Below are positions 14,001-26,310 of a stretch of DNA of 64,000 nt, piece after piece. The notes under the pieces are model-generated. The model was not told the DNA's origin. It made no database searches and was given only the letters and a program-made list of their open reading frames with translations. Position 1 is the first letter of the stretch; the number at the start of each line of letters is the position of its first letter. A program made the translations under genes and the position numbers. The stretch is from Pohlia nutans. Its lineage: Eukaryota > Streptophyta > Bryopsida > Bryales > Mniaceae. The DNA lies in the NCBI GenBank assembly GCA_022496805.1, contig CM040087.1, positions 34,868,253-34,932,252 of the forward strand, written 5' to 3'.

Positions 14001-17000
14001 TGGAACAAAATATTTTGGAAGATGAAGGTAACTAAATGTACTAATAGAACGAAGAAAGCATACCCTACATTTTTCGAACAATATTGGAAACTTACTGAAT
14101 ATTGGAAAGAGAATTTTCTAGTTTCAGCCTGGGGTTTTTAGGAGTTCATACTTCATGATCCACTCTTTCATATCACGCCATGACTACCTCATCTGTTCGG
14201 GTCTTTATGTAGGTGCACAGAACACAGAAATTGTTTTCAGCTTCATTAGTGTATGTTTTGTTCCTGGCTATCCTTTTTTGCAGGTGGGAGAGCCATGGGT
14301 ACAAGGCCTTGTGGAGGGGGAATATGCAGATCTTAGCGTTGAAGAGCGACTAAACGCTTTGGTGGCATTAGTTACGGTTGTCAACGAAGGCAATGCTATT
14401 CGTATTGCACTGGAGGTAAATGTGAATCTGTACTTGTATTTTCTATGGCCGATTTATTCCTTTTTGTCCCCCCTAACCCTTGTTACTTTTTTTCTCTTCT
14501 TTTGCCTAAACTCAATGGTGTTCCTCTTTGTGTCCTCCCAGGAGCGGCTTGAAGCAGCAACTGCTCTGAAGAGACAAATGTGGGCCGAAATGCAGTTAGA
14601 GAAACGGCGTCACAAGGAGGAGCTCCTATCTCGATCTCTTTTTCCTCTCAAAACGGATGGTGAAAGCCCTGATCCAGAAACCATGCAAGCAGGAGCATTA
14701 CAACTTTATGATCAGGGACAGTTGGACATGAATGCGCCGAACACCGACGGCGAGGCTTTTATTGGAAATGGGAAATCCCTCGCTGGACTCTCTAATGGTG
14801 TCGTTGCACATGAAGCTGGCCCCTCTATAGGATCTGGCAATCATCTGGCAGAGAAATCGCGTGCGCAGGCGAAGGCAGATATTGGTCTTCGGGCCGAAGA
14901 GCTCTATGTGTTCCGGTCCCAACCCTTGGGCTCTGACAGGAGACACAATCGGTACTGGCAATTTGTTACCGGGAACGGAGGCCAGGATCCAGGATGTGGA
15001 CGCCTCTTCTTTGAGTCTAACTCAGGTGGCTATTGGGGAGTTATTGATACAGAAGAGGTGACGCTCCAACCTCTCGCTTGCTTTGAGTTTATCATTATAT
15101 TGCAAACATTTATCAACGACAGATTTATTATAACAACGATGTTTGTTTTTTAGATGAATATAATCAAGTTTTATCATGCATGTGAGATAGATTTTCTAGT
15201 ACTGTTTCTGTATCATGTAGATGGTCATGCTCACCGTTGTAATTTGATTACTTGAGCAGGCTTTCGATGCTCTGTTGGCGTCACTGGACCCAAGGGGTGC
15301 CAGAGAGGCTGCTCTAACTGCCATCCTCAATAGATTAGAAGGAGCTTTACGGCAAGGTATGAAGTTGAGGTCTTCGGGCGTGGTGCAATCGTCACCAGTC
15401 AAGGAGTCCCTTGACAAACGTTCTGCTTTGAAAGGTACAAAATCTTGCCATCTTTATTGATGTACTTTGGGTACCGATCTTTATTGAATCATTGAATTGA
15501 TCATGATAACAATCTTTGACTTGCCGGAAAATTTTGTAGCAAACATCACCTTTGTAGCTGATCTGAATCGATCTCTTTCGAAGGCCAAAATAATCTATTG
15601 GATGCAATTTTGGTTATCACTAAGATTGCTCACAACACTACTACTCGTAACCACCCTCTGGTTGAAGTCCTCATGTGGATTTGTGTCGCTTTGGATGCTG
15701 CAGAGTTGTGCATACATTCTCACGGTTGCATTGATCCTGTGAGTTGATTCAGGAATGGAAGAGAGTCCAGCGAGTAGCATTTCAGGCTCGGAGAGTGATA
15801 CACCAGAAGTGGTGGGTGCCATCTCTGTGGAGCTCGGAAGGTCGTCTCGGGAACAGAAGCAGGCCCTGGATCGCTACAGGGCCACCGAGAAATGGCTCTG
15901 GTCCGAGTGTTCCACGGGTGCCTCTGTGCCAAAAGCCACGAGGGCCGGTCAACGGCGAGAGGCACGTGTCTTACTTGTTTGTGATTTATGCCATGACTTG
16001 TATACCAACAAGGATAAGCATTGCCAGTACTGCCATGCGACGTTCGACAAGTCTTCGTCTCCGAGGCTCTTCTCTGAGCACACCAAGGATTGTGAAGAGA
16101 AGAAACGAAGAGGTGATCCAAATTGGAAGTTGCAGGGACCCGTTGTTTCTATGCCCTCCCGCCTTCAGTTCCTCAAGATTGAGATTATCAAGATTGAGGT
16201 ACTTTTTCGCTCTTTCTTTTCCTCACTTCTTATAAAGTTTCGCAATCTTGTTGGCTTGTTGCTAGTCCCTTCCAAAGTGGATTAAGTTTAAAGCTTGTGA
16301 TTAATTGAAGATCCTTTAGTAACGTGGGAGGCTTTTGAATTCCATTTCTATGAGTTCGTTAGAGAATGAGGGCTATTGAATTAGGATTTCAATACCGAAG
16401 ATCTTGAGCAGCTTATGTTCTGAGCACTTGATCGACCACTTTCATCACTTTTGCAGAGTGCTATTCCTGCCAAGGCGCTTAAGAAGGATTGGACTGATCA
16501 GCAACGCAAAGTATGGGCTGCTTCTCTGAAATCCGCATCTGAACCCAACCAGGTTCTACAGGTACGATCTTGTTCTTCTGAAATACTACAGATATCTGTC
16601 AGATAATGTCGACGTACATGTGGCCCGTCTATGAGAATTTTCTCTTTTATTTTGAGAGGTTTGTATCGTGAGTGTAGATGCTGCCTTTTTTCTTGTTTTT
16701 TTCTTTTTATTATTTCTGAATGAAGTTTGAAACAGTACTGTAAGTGCTAAAGTGTGTATTTGTTGGTGAAACAGGCCCTGACAACCCTGGAGAGTATGAT
16801 CGAACGTGACTGGTTGTCCTCTACCTACGAAACCACTGAAGAGATTGCGAGTGCAGCTGCTGGAGCGGGCCATTTTGGAAGCCAAGGTGCAGTTTTGCCT
16901 TTCTGGGTGCCTCCAACGACTGCTGCTGTAGCCCTGCGCATCCGCCTCTTGGATAACGCGACCGCTTACAGTCAAGAAGCCAAAGAAGAGCGTGAAAAGC

Positions 17001-18248
17001 AGGAGATCGAGGATGAGATCAACCAGAAAAATGTACATTCCTCCCCTCCCTATTTGTTCAATCTTAACCCTCAAGTTATCAGTAAAATTCTCAACTCTTA
17101 AAGGACCAATAATTCAGACCGGACCAAATTTTACATGAAGAACTTGGTCACAAAACAAACAAATTACCTACTTAAAATTTCTAGAAGCTAGAGACAAGGA
17201 GTTGTTTTTTTAATTGTTGAGGGCATTTATCAATTTAGAAGTGGTTTTCAGCTAATGTGGTGGTTTGGTGCAGTCAAAGATGTCAGCCTTCAGATTCACG
17301 CCCGAGGGCTTATTACCTGGTGAGCAAGAGGATGACCAACAACCAGCTGAAATGGTGGACACAGTGCCCAGCACAAGCGGAAAGGGTCGGAGTCGTGTGC
17401 GTTCCAGTGGGGGAGGAAAGACTCGTGGTGGGAGGCAAGGTGGTGGTGCTGCTGCTGCAGCACAGACAGGGCAACGTCGCAGCAAAACTCCTGCCATTGC
17501 AGGGGGATCCTCAAAGTCCAGAGTCCGATCATCAAGTAAGAAAGGGGGTTTGAAACGAAAGCTGCAATTCCGAGAGGGGGCAGAGGAGACCGCTGCTGCT
17601 GCTGCAGCACCCGCTGACCCCAAACAAGGGTGGGGTGGTGCTGCCAAGGGACGCAGTGCCCGGACCGTCGCGAAAAAACCAGCCCCTGCTCGTCGACCCA
17701 AGGCAGGCGCACGTCCTCGTGTTCGTAGCAAGACGACCGCATCCCGAAGACCCGGCCAGAAGCAGAGGAACACGAACGAGCTCATGGTCCCATCGAAAAA
17801 GAAGAACTCGGATATAGTGGCCAAAGCGGGAGTTGCCGAGGAAGAAGAAGACGACGACGAAGAAGAAGAAGAGGAACCGGAGGACGAGAGCAACGGAGGT
17901 GATGACTCCCAGGCGGGGTACCCCGACGAAGGCTACGAAGATGGTGATCAGTATGACCACAACGACGACGTGGACGAGCAAAATGGCTCGGACCCCGGCG
18001 AGCGCGAGGAAGAGGTGGAGGAGGAGGAGGAAGGTGACGAGGAGGAGCTCGAGGACGACGAAGGTCCCGAGGAAGACGACGGCTACGACAAAGACGAAGG
18101 GCCTGCAGGAGATGGTTATGGCCACGAGACAGTTTACGACGACGTCGAGGAAGACGGGGACGAAGAGGAAGAACCAGGTGGTGAGGAAACAGAGGATGAG
18201 GATGATCAGGAGAAGGAGAGACAACATTCGTACAGTGATGAAGATTAA
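8037..18248 (+). CDS. RLT-type homeobox-DDT chromatin protein, 22 coding exons
   Basis: Homologue of Arabidopsis RINGLET (RLT1/RLT2), known partners of ISWI remodellers (CHR11/17) in the nucleus. Exons: 8037-8139, 8289-8614, 8885-9101, 9329-9441, 9609-9866, 10032-10121, 10285-10437, 10626-10845, 10986-11086, 11233-11319, 11553-11705, 11873-12034, 12344-12553, 12945-13232, 13598-13912, 14284-14415, 14542-15057, 15260-15434, 15753-16198, 16457-16561, 16775-17032, 17274-18248. All junctions are GT/AG and phases join to 1,800 codons, near the family's usual 1,700. Domains: homeodomain (aa 17-73, WFCHRRLKDRKEK), charged coiled coil (340-470), DDT (about 515-575), HARE-HTH (about 708-790), acidic stretch (about 880-910), WHIM1 (about 935-976), WHIM3/D-TOX (YVFRSQPLGSDRRHNRYW, about 1100-1145), CxxC...CxxC zinc-binding motif (1283-1302), then a basic R/G/S-rich segment and an extreme D/E-rich tail. 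The ATG gives MESVDRRRLSPED and follows an acceptor. Family assignment is firm; RLT1 versus RLT2 is not decidable. Confidence 0.95.
12623..12860. mobile_element. Stowaway-type MITE in RLT intron 13
   Basis: The ends are CTCCCTCTGTCGCAC and GTGGGACAGAGGGAG, inverse of each other, flanked by TA at 12621-12622 and 12861-12862. It is 238 bp and sits between the exons ending 12553 and starting 12945, so it is removed with the intron. Related segments, also with TATACTTCAAA, occur near 49345-49495 and 56185-56340. Family: Tc1/mariner-derived Stowaway. Confidence 0.85.
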
Positions 18249-18800
18249 GCCTTCTTTCTTTCTCCCTCTCTCTCTCGCTCTCTCTTTGTCAGAGAGATGT
18301 ATTATTCAGCAAACTGACACCTCTGCCTGGTTTCGTGAGAACCATCTACCATCGCAGGAAGCAAGCAAGCTGGCTTTTTTGAGCTGTGGACAAATGGCAT
18401 CAATCAATGAATGGTGTTGAATCACCGCCATCACATTTCGGTGGGAGTGTGTCTACAGAAGCTTCAAAGTGCTGTGTATAGATTATTGAGCACCTTGCTC
18501 TCTGTCTGTGTCTCTGTCTCTGCTGATGTTTCCAAGTGCCTTTTCTCCGCTTTTACAGTGACCATTGGCGCTACTTGATGCAGGAACAATAAGTTATATG
18601 CCGAGAGTGTTCGTTCTCTAGACTAGTGTAGGATAGTCCTAAACTGTAGGTGACTTAGCAAGGGTCCCAATTTTGCTGTCTGACTGACTGACTTCAGCAT
18701 TGTGTGCATGGTGTCCTTTGTAAGTATCTTCATAGGTCAAGGTACCTCTTTTTTCTTTCTTTGAGAAATTTTCTGTGTCTTTGGCGATCAGGTTCTAGGA
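18249..18800 (+). other. Probable 3' UTR of the RLT-like gene
   Basis: The region after the TAA is less AT-rich than the DNA beyond about 18800 and contains a CT-rich tract (18255-18290). I see no clear polyadenylation signal that fixes its end. From 18800 to 19650 there is AT-rich sequence in which I recognise nothing. Confidence 0.45.
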
Positions 18801-19652
18801 TTCAAGTCTACTTTGTTATAAATGATCAATGAACTAATTAACTCGTATCACAAAGTTAGTCCCTCATGGATGTTGATGATTCGTTTACTTACTAACTAGC
18901 CATCTCTAGAGAATTTGAAGTTTTTGGAGTATGTTGATTTATTCAATAGAGGGTTGGAATGTTAGTAGAGTTATTCTTTTAACTGAAAAAAGTTTGAACC
19001 CTATGCATGAAATCTTCTTTCTTATTGATTGATGTTCTAAATTCTTAAGCCTGAAAGCTGGAAAATATATTTTGTCGAACAAAAAGTAATTGTTTTTGTA
19101 TGAACCTGCACTACTGTAGTAGAGAAGGGGTACTTGGGCACTAATGAATAGTGTCAAGAATGTGGTATCCAAGACCCATATTGGTACCAAACTAGTGCCA
19201 ATATTTCTTGTGTTCAAAAATCCCTTTTCTGCTTATGTCACTATGTTGGTATGGTACTTTGAGGTGCTTGGAAATAAGGCATTTTTTGTTTGACCATCCA
19301 TATCAAAGATGGTGAGTGCTAACAAAGTCAATTTACACTACAAAAATGCACTGCAACTCTGTCAATTAGCTCTTGTATTTGATACCAAAATAATTATTTT
19401 ATTAGCATGACAAAATATATTTTGCCACGAGTCACAAGCATTGTTGTAACTACAAAATAGTCAATATCACACCAAAATAATTTACTCACCACATATTGTA
19501 CAGACATGTTATGTGAGTACAGTATGTTGGCACAGTTGTTATCTTTCAACCAAATTCATTATTGAACTTCATTTCACATCACAACATTTATAGCTTAAGT
19601 TCTAGATTACACACAAATTGGTGAACCAAGGATTAATAGTTTTGATTTCTTA

Positions 19653-20202
19653 GACCAAGTGTCCTAACTAGGACATTTCAATGTTCAGGTAGGTTCCCAT
19701 GGTGTCAATTTTTATTTTTATTTTTTGAAAAAAATCATGTGAATTTGGTATGTCAATACAAAAATGGGAATCTAATTTTTTTTTGATTCCGACTTTTTAA
19801 GTGGAAGTTATGGAACAAAAAGGGTTTTTTTGGGGGGAATGGGCAGTGCGGGCAGGGCTTAAAATAAACCTCAAAAATTATTATTTTTCAACTTCAACCG
19901 TAGAATCTTGTTAAAGATTACCAAGAGAGTGCATGGTAAAATTTTCATAGAATTTGACCGTACAGATTGCAAGATTATAGCGTTTGAAGTGAAAAAGATG
20001 AAATTGCAGCCTTTTGGATATTTTTTGACCGTCTTTGAAGACATGGGAAAAAATGTTAAATTGGTTAAAAAAAATCTTAAATTTTATTTAAATGTTTAAT
20101 TTGGTATTTTCTATCAAGAGGAAAACAAATATTCATAAGAAAATGAATAGAAAGAGGTGAAAATGATGCTCAAAAACAGGAAACATCGCGGTCCTTTAGG
20201 GG
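19653..20202. mobile_element. TTAA-type MITE, left end damaged
   Basis: The right end is GGTCCTTTAGGGG followed by TTAA (20203-20206). The left side keeps ACCAAGTGTCCTAACTAGGA but lacks the terminal CCCCTAAAGG. The interior closely matches the element at 44636-45173 in the same orientation (for example GTGCATGGTAAAATTTTCAT). Non-coding; the 63-codon ORF inside is shared by both copies but resembles nothing. Confidence 0.75.
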
Positions 20203-20488
20203 TTAAATGACAAATTTAATAGATTATATCATGAATAATACCATAATTTTCAATTGTCCTCGTTCACCGCCACCAATTAAACTTTGCACGCACTTGAGAA
20301 CTACTTCATCGCATTGCACACAATCTAGCACCTTGTTCCATGAATTTAAATCATGTTGATCATAGATTTTGATTGTGTTGACCATGGGTTATTGTCATGA
20401 ATTTTGGTCATGTATACATTTTGAGTTCTAGCAATCCAAATATTCCCTAGGTACTCACTTAATTCATTGATTTGCAACACAATCAATA

Positions 20489-21138
20489 CTCCCTCTATAA
20501 TCATGGGATTAAACTTAATCCATGAATTTCAGTGAAAAAAACACTTAACTCCTAAGTGACCAATTGACCATTTTTTGATCGCAGCCCAAAGAGTTGTAAC
20601 TGTACATGGGTAGAAAATGATATTTTTCAAGTTTAGATTTTTTTTTAAATTAGGGATCAAAATCATGTTCTAGTGCTTTTTGATACACTTCATTTGCAAT
20701 ATTGAGGTTCATTAAGGAATTTTTTAAAGACAAAGACCTTAATATTGTCCTAGTGTTATAAAACTTATTATTTTGGGAAACTAATGTTGTTCACATTTGA
20801 AAATTTTACCTTTTTAAATTTTAGAATAGAATGTATAGTTTTAACCAATCGTACCAAATTTCAAATTCTAAAAATAAATTTTGTAATTTTTGGTGAATTT
20901 TGAATGGTGAATGCTCTTAAATTCATTAAATGAGTATCTAAAACTATTTTTGGAAATTTGATTGTACAGATATTTACTAAACATCATGCTTCTCATTTTC
21001 TCTTTTGAACCAAACTTCATGGATGTTGCAGAAGTAACATTTTATAACACATCTAGGTTTTTCCCTTACCCCCTCTATCATTTAGGGGTTAATCCATGTA
21101 TTTCATTGAATACAAGGTCTTTTGCAAGACGGAGGGAG
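20489..21138. mobile_element. Stowaway-type MITE interrupted by a TTAA element
   Basis: The outer ends are CTCCCTCTATAATCATGG and GACGGAGGGAG with TA on both sides. Only about 60 bp (left) and 50 bp (right) belong to it; the middle is the TTAA element at 20549-21088. Removing that insert and one TTAA leaves a MITE of about 106 bp. Confidence 0.7.
20549..21088. mobile_element. TTAA-type MITE (540 bp) nested in a Stowaway
   Basis: The ends are CTCCTAAGTGACC and the inverse of CCCCTAAATGATAG, with TTAA at 20545-20548 and 21089-21092. The interior is related to 24837-26354 and to 35640-35950. No coding capacity. Confidence 0.75.
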
Positions 21139-22009
21139 TATAGTTTTGTAGTGAAACATGAACAAATTTGATAAAAGTAACAAAACTTATACAATTGAGT
21201 TGAAAACAAAGACTGATGAAAAATACTCTCAATTTATTTTTTCTGAAGGTTGACAAACTTTTATTCTTTATTTCCATGTCACATAGACATTGGCTATAAC
21301 CTCTAAAATAGCCTACACAACACCAAAATAATTGGATTATTTGTCACACCTTGTAGTGTAGAGTAGGGTAACAAAATGACTGTCGTTTTTTCATTAGAAG
21401 AAAAAAAAATCAAATCCGTCATCTTTGAAATGGCGCCAAAGACGCAAAAATAGTAACCCACCCATCAAATTTGGAATGTAGTTTTTAGTGAGTTAATTTC
21501 ATGTGTGACAAGTTTCGTAGCCTAAATATTTACAAAAATAGAAATATTACTAATGTGTGTTCTTTTTAGGGTCATCAAGTTAATGTTGATGAAATTGTAA
21601 CACCTTGTGCTTCTAAAATCTAATTTTCCATCATGCATAATCCTTCAACATAATTACTTCTCAAAAATATGAGCCACATGTCAATATAAAGTTGCACACT
21701 TCTTTCATGATCATTTAAAGTTCATGTTTGAAAATCACAACACTATGTATACATGTGTGTTTTTTTTAATAAATTTGCAATAATTTAGTTTCAATAAATC
21801 TTTAGGTCATAAAAATTAGCACACATGTAATTTACTCATAAAAGAACATGAGAGCCAAGTTTCTTGACCTAGAGATTTATAAAAAATGGCAAACTTTATT
21901 TTTTTGGGGCTTTAATGAACAAACAACAATCATTTTATTACCTTGTTGTACAACTTGCTATATGGGTATGGTGGTCCAATATCCTTAAAGTTACTCTCCA
22001 CACATTGAA

Positions 22010-22231
22010 CTACACTAAATAGGTAGATTAGTGTTAGATACACTAATTTACATAAACATGTTGTAAGTTTTTACTGTTGATCAATTTTTTTACCCTCTAT
22101 ATTGGTCAAGATAGGGCTCTTTCAATAGTATTGGAATCAATGTCTTTGGTAAATTTTTTTGTTGAGAGTAAAAATCTATAATATTTTCAAATCTTATAAT
22201 TATCTAACACTAATCTACCTATTCAGTGTAC
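22010..22231. mobile_element. MITE, CTACACTAAATAGG family, copy 2 (inverted)
   Basis: Same element as 5530-5753 in opposite orientation. The left end is CTACACTAAATAGG, the right end CCTATTCAGTGTA has one change. About 220 bp. Confidence 0.8.
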
Positions 22232-22819
22232 ACCAAAACCACCATATATTGTGGCCCACAGTATTTACAAGAGGCTTCACTAATATTACTATTTTCAAAA
22301 TATTATGGTAAAATCCATCCATAGTGAATGATAATTTGTTTGAATCGGATGATAATTTGTCGGATGAATGTACCCACACCGTTCACCCACCCAAAGTATA
22401 TGGTGATTTTGATGTACTACAAAAGACATAATTTGCTCAGCCACTTGTGCTTTGACCATTGTACTGTATGTGTTTGAATTGGATATAAGGTAACAATTTC
22501 TGTGTAAAATGAATAAAAGCATAAAACGAAAGTGTTATGATGACCACTCTTGTACCGAAGTAGCAATACAGATGTCATTTGAAAACAATCACCAAGTTAT
22601 TCCTCCTACATGTATATATTCCTCCTCCTTACTTTTACAATAAAATTCATCACTGTTCGAAATGTGGAATTATATATAGTAAGTGGAAATCTATTTTTAC
22701 AACAAAGTATGTAGTTTTTGTAACAAAACATTCAGGTACTCTAGTGAACGCAACTCTAGTCCCCCAATGACATGATGTAAAATATTCTACATCATTTCAT
22801 TTTTCATTGGGGCCATCGT

Positions 22820-23263
22820 TAATCCATAGGGTTAAATCTACTATTGCTATCACCAATATTTTGTATTAAATTTGAAACTCAAAATTCAAAATTCTTTTGT
22901 AATTTGATTTTGAATAAGATATTGACAATCTAAGAATGAAATTTGTTGTGATGGGTTGAAATGTAATACTCTAATTGTAGTGGTTTTTGGAGATTTTTTG
23001 GTTGCTTGATTCTATGAGTTGACTTTTTTGAGAGCACTTTTACATTAAAATCTTTCAAAAAAATTGGTGGAACAATGTGGCATGAAATGAGGCATAAATT
23101 TTTCACAAACCATCCCTTTCTAATCGGATCATACATGCATGAAGCTAACTTCCTATTAAATAATTTAGGAAAAAAACCACACTGCAAAAAATAAATGATG
23201 GATGAAAAAACGGAGTTCAAATATGTTCATCGTCCAAAACCTGGAGGGTTGGACGTTTAAAGG
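22820..23263. mobile_element. Probable TTAA-type element (inverted)
   Basis: On the minus strand it starts CCTTTAAACGTCCAACCC after TTAA (23264-23267). Its interior matches the region 60980-61330 in opposite orientation (for example TTGAAATGTAATACT and ATGCCTCATTT...). The other end near 22820-22835 is degraded and not fixed. Related to the AACGTCC subgroup at 42090, 43175 and 61656. Confidence 0.5.
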
Positions 23264-24147
23264 TTAACCAAAGAGACACATGGGGGACAAGGTGAGACGG
23301 AGTAATGAACATCCCTACCATGCCAATTTTGTGTTTGGATGAAGCCAGAGGAAATGAAAAGGCAATCCCAAAGGGCTATTGAATGTTGTGAAATTTTTAA
23401 AGGATACTACAAGAAATTCTAAAAGTGCCTTTAGCTAGGTCTTGCCATATTAACCTCTTAATGCGCTTGGGTCCATATAATGAACAACGAACAAATTGCA
23501 ACCTTTCTCTTGACTACATCCTGTACATTTATTCATCCATTCAAATTTATTTTTGTCCTTGTGCTAGTTGACTATCATTTGTATGATATGGATCTTCAAA
23601 ATAAGATATTGTGATATTTTGAAAAACAACACAATTGGTTTATGTCAAGTTTCATTTGGAAAATTATTTGAAAATCTAATGAAAATTTGATTTTCTCGGT
23701 TTCTAGGTATCCCATTGGCTGAAAATTTCTCTCCTCATGGCTTCTCGCCGCTAATGTAAAAAGGCCCTTATTTTCTGAACTGAAGGGAATGTCGGTGTTC
23801 ACTTGATATTTTCTTCTGTTCCATGGAATAATGAAAATGTCCTGTTGATTCAAAAATCAATAATAAATTCAAGACCAAAGCGCGCACAAGAGATTGACTG
23901 AAGGGTATGGAGTGTTGACTGTCAAGAGACATGCGGAACAGCAGTGTGAACGCAGCCTTATATGAGATCATGCAATTTCAGTTTGTTTGACTAAAATGAT
24001 TGGCATGAGAAGTTGAGCGACCATACGGTACTGTATACAAAAATGGGCATGGAACATGCCTAGTCACATCTGAGCTGGACCCGTCATATGTCCACCTTCC
24101 TTGTAGACCCACCGCAAGTGAGGCTCCTGCGTACGATCATTTTTATA

Positions 24148-24400
24148 CCGTAACACCATAGCAGGTTCGCCACCTGGCGAATGAATATTTAATTATTTTG
24201 AAAAAATAAGGTTTGCCTCTCGAAAACTGAATTTCTCAATTTTCGTTTTTTAGCAAAAAATCAGTAAAAATGTTACCGTATAACAAAATATTTCAAAAAC
24301 TAATTTATTCTATTTTCGTTTTTCTGTCTTCAGAATTTTCTAATTTTTACGTTTTTTATTTTTAGAATTATTTTAGGACGAACCTGCTATGGTATTACGG
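24148..24400. mobile_element. MITE, GTAATACCATAGCAGG family
   Basis: The inverted ends are CCGTAACACCATAGCAGGTT and the inverse of CGAACCTGCTATGGTATTAC. About 253 bp, AT-rich interior. Related to 3200-3471 and 44013-44270, which share the ends and the overall arrangement. Confidence 0.75.
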
Positions 24401-24405
24401 TATAC

Positions 24406-24809
24406 TAAGGTAGGATGTTCTAAAACCACCAACTTAAGAAATATGGCCTCATTTTTTCAAGGTTATTTATGAGAAATATATTTCGGTCATTTGGAAGAAG
24501 ATTTCTCACGGAATGCACAAATTTTCACAATTTGACTCCCAATATTCAAATTGATACAAATTTTTGAAGTGAAAAGAACTTTGTCACCCAAATCAGACTT
24601 CTAGATTTCCCCATGATCACACCATGTGGTACTAATTTTCACTCATAATGATACCTAAAACCACCAACTATTTCTTCGCAATGCTTCGCATGCCATTGGT
24701 CTACTTGAATAGTGAAATTGGTGGTTTTGAGTCTCAACTGTGGTGGCCCCAAGAAAGGTCTATATGTCATAATTGGGGGGGGTTGGTGGTTTTAGGACAT
24801 CCTACCTTA
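24406..24809. mobile_element. Foldback-type MITE, TAAGGTAGGATGT family
   Basis: Left end TAAGGTAGGATGTTCTAAAA, right end the inverse of GTAAGGTAGGATGTCCTAAA, both followed inward by ACCACCAAC. About 404 bp. It starts a few bases after the preceding MITE ends. The target duplication is unclear. Confidence 0.7.
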
Positions 24810-24901
24810 CATAATACTCCCTTTGTTCCATATTAACCCTTTAGCTTTAGAAAATCAAGTTTACTTTCCAATCCAATATGAATCGTGTTAATATGAATTA
24901 A

Positions 24902-24972
24902 CCCCTAAAGGCCCAAGGTTGTCAAAATACACTGAAAATCAAGCCGTTTTGGCTTGCTTGGGCCTTTAGGGG
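24902..24972. mobile_element. 71-bp TTAA-type mini-element
   Basis: The ends CCCCTAAAGGCCCAAG and its exact inverse CTTGGGCCTTTAGGGG are 16-bp perfect inverted repeats, flanked by TTAA at 24898-24901 and 24973-24976. Only about 39 bp lie between them. It is the smallest complete member of the TTAA group seen here. Confidence 0.85.
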
Positions 24973-25316
24973 TTAAACTCCGCAAACGATAATTTTTCAA
25001 AGGAAAGACCTCAATATTGTCCTTGTGTTATGACATTTACTATATGAGGGAACTATTGATGTTTTCTCCTTTGAAAATATTAATTTTTAAATTTTAGATT
25101 AAAATGTTTAGTTTTGACCAAATCATACCAAATTTCAAATTTTTAAAAACAAAATTTGTAATTGTAGTGAATATTGAATGGTAAATGCTTCTAAATCCAT
25201 TAAATGATTGTTTAAATTTATTTTTGAAATTTGACCATCATAGATAATCACTAAACATCATGCTTCTCATTTTCTTTTTTTGACCAAACTTCATCAAAGC
25301 TATAGAAATAACATTG

Positions 25317-26310
25317 TATAGTGGGATGACACCGAAATTGGCCCCTTGTGCAATTCCAGGGATAGTGCCCACACTGTTGCCAACTTTGACACCCTCCCAA
25401 GCGCTGGAAAATTGTTATTTATACATGAAATTTTAGACACAAAATCATTGTTATGTTGACAATATGTGTACCAAATTTCAAAGCTAGAAGATTGATACAA
25501 AAAAGATATTCAAGATTTACCAACAAGGGGTAGCTGTAAGAAATGTTTCACAACTGCCAACTTTGACACCCTCCCAAGGATTGAAGAATTTTTTTTTTCA
25601 CATGGAATTTTTGGAGTAGGAATTTCTTTATGTTGTTTACACATGTAGAAAAATTCAAGTCCAAAAGACCCACAAAAAAAATGATATTCCAAATCTACCA
25701 ATAGATGTAGTTGTGAGAAACAAAGTTGCTTCACAACTTCCAACTTTGACAGCCTCCCTAGGGCTGAGAATCTGTTATTTCAATATGAAATTTTTGCCAC
25801 ATGATCTTTATGATGATGATCACATGTATGAAAATTTCTAAGGCCAAAAGATACACACAAAAATAGTTATTCTATATCTACCAACGTAGTTGTGAAGCAA
25901 CTTTGTTTCTCACAACTACACCTGTTGGTAGATTTGGAATATCATTTTTTTTGTGGGTTTTTTTGGACTTGAATTTTTCTACACGTGTAAGCAACATAAA
26001 GACGTTCCTACTCCAAAAATTCCATGTAAAAAAAAAATTCTTCAATCCTTGGGAGGGTGTCAAAGTTGGCAGTTGTGAAACATTTCTTACAGCTACCCCT
26101 TGTTGGTAAATCTTGAATATCGTTTTTTGTATCAATCTTCTAGCTTTGAAGTTTGGTACACATGTTGTCAACATAACAATGATTTTGTGTCTAAAATTTC
26201 ATGTATAAATAAAAAAATTCCAGCGCTTGGGAGGGTGTCAAAGTTGGCAGCAGTGTGGGCACTATCCTTGGAATTGCACAAGGGGCCAATTTCGGTGTCA
26301 CCCCACTATA
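25317..26310. repeat. Near-perfect 1-kb foldback with internal 180-bp repeats
   Basis: Left arm 25317-25740 pairs with right arm 25888-26310, as shown by TATAGTGGGATGACACCG versus the inverse of CGGTGTCACCCCACTATA, and by matching blocks throughout. The spacer is about 147 bp. The left arm and spacer also contain three tandem units of about 180 bp starting CCAACTTTGACA (25380, 25557, 25740). It lies inside the TTAA element at 24837-26354. No protein is encoded. Confidence 0.85.

Noticed and set aside
17252..18227. Long minus-strand ORFs (213 and 231 codons) opposite the last RLT exon
   Set aside because: They are antisense to low-complexity acidic and basic codons and consist of Ser/Val/Leu runs; the plus-strand frame joins the RLT exons.
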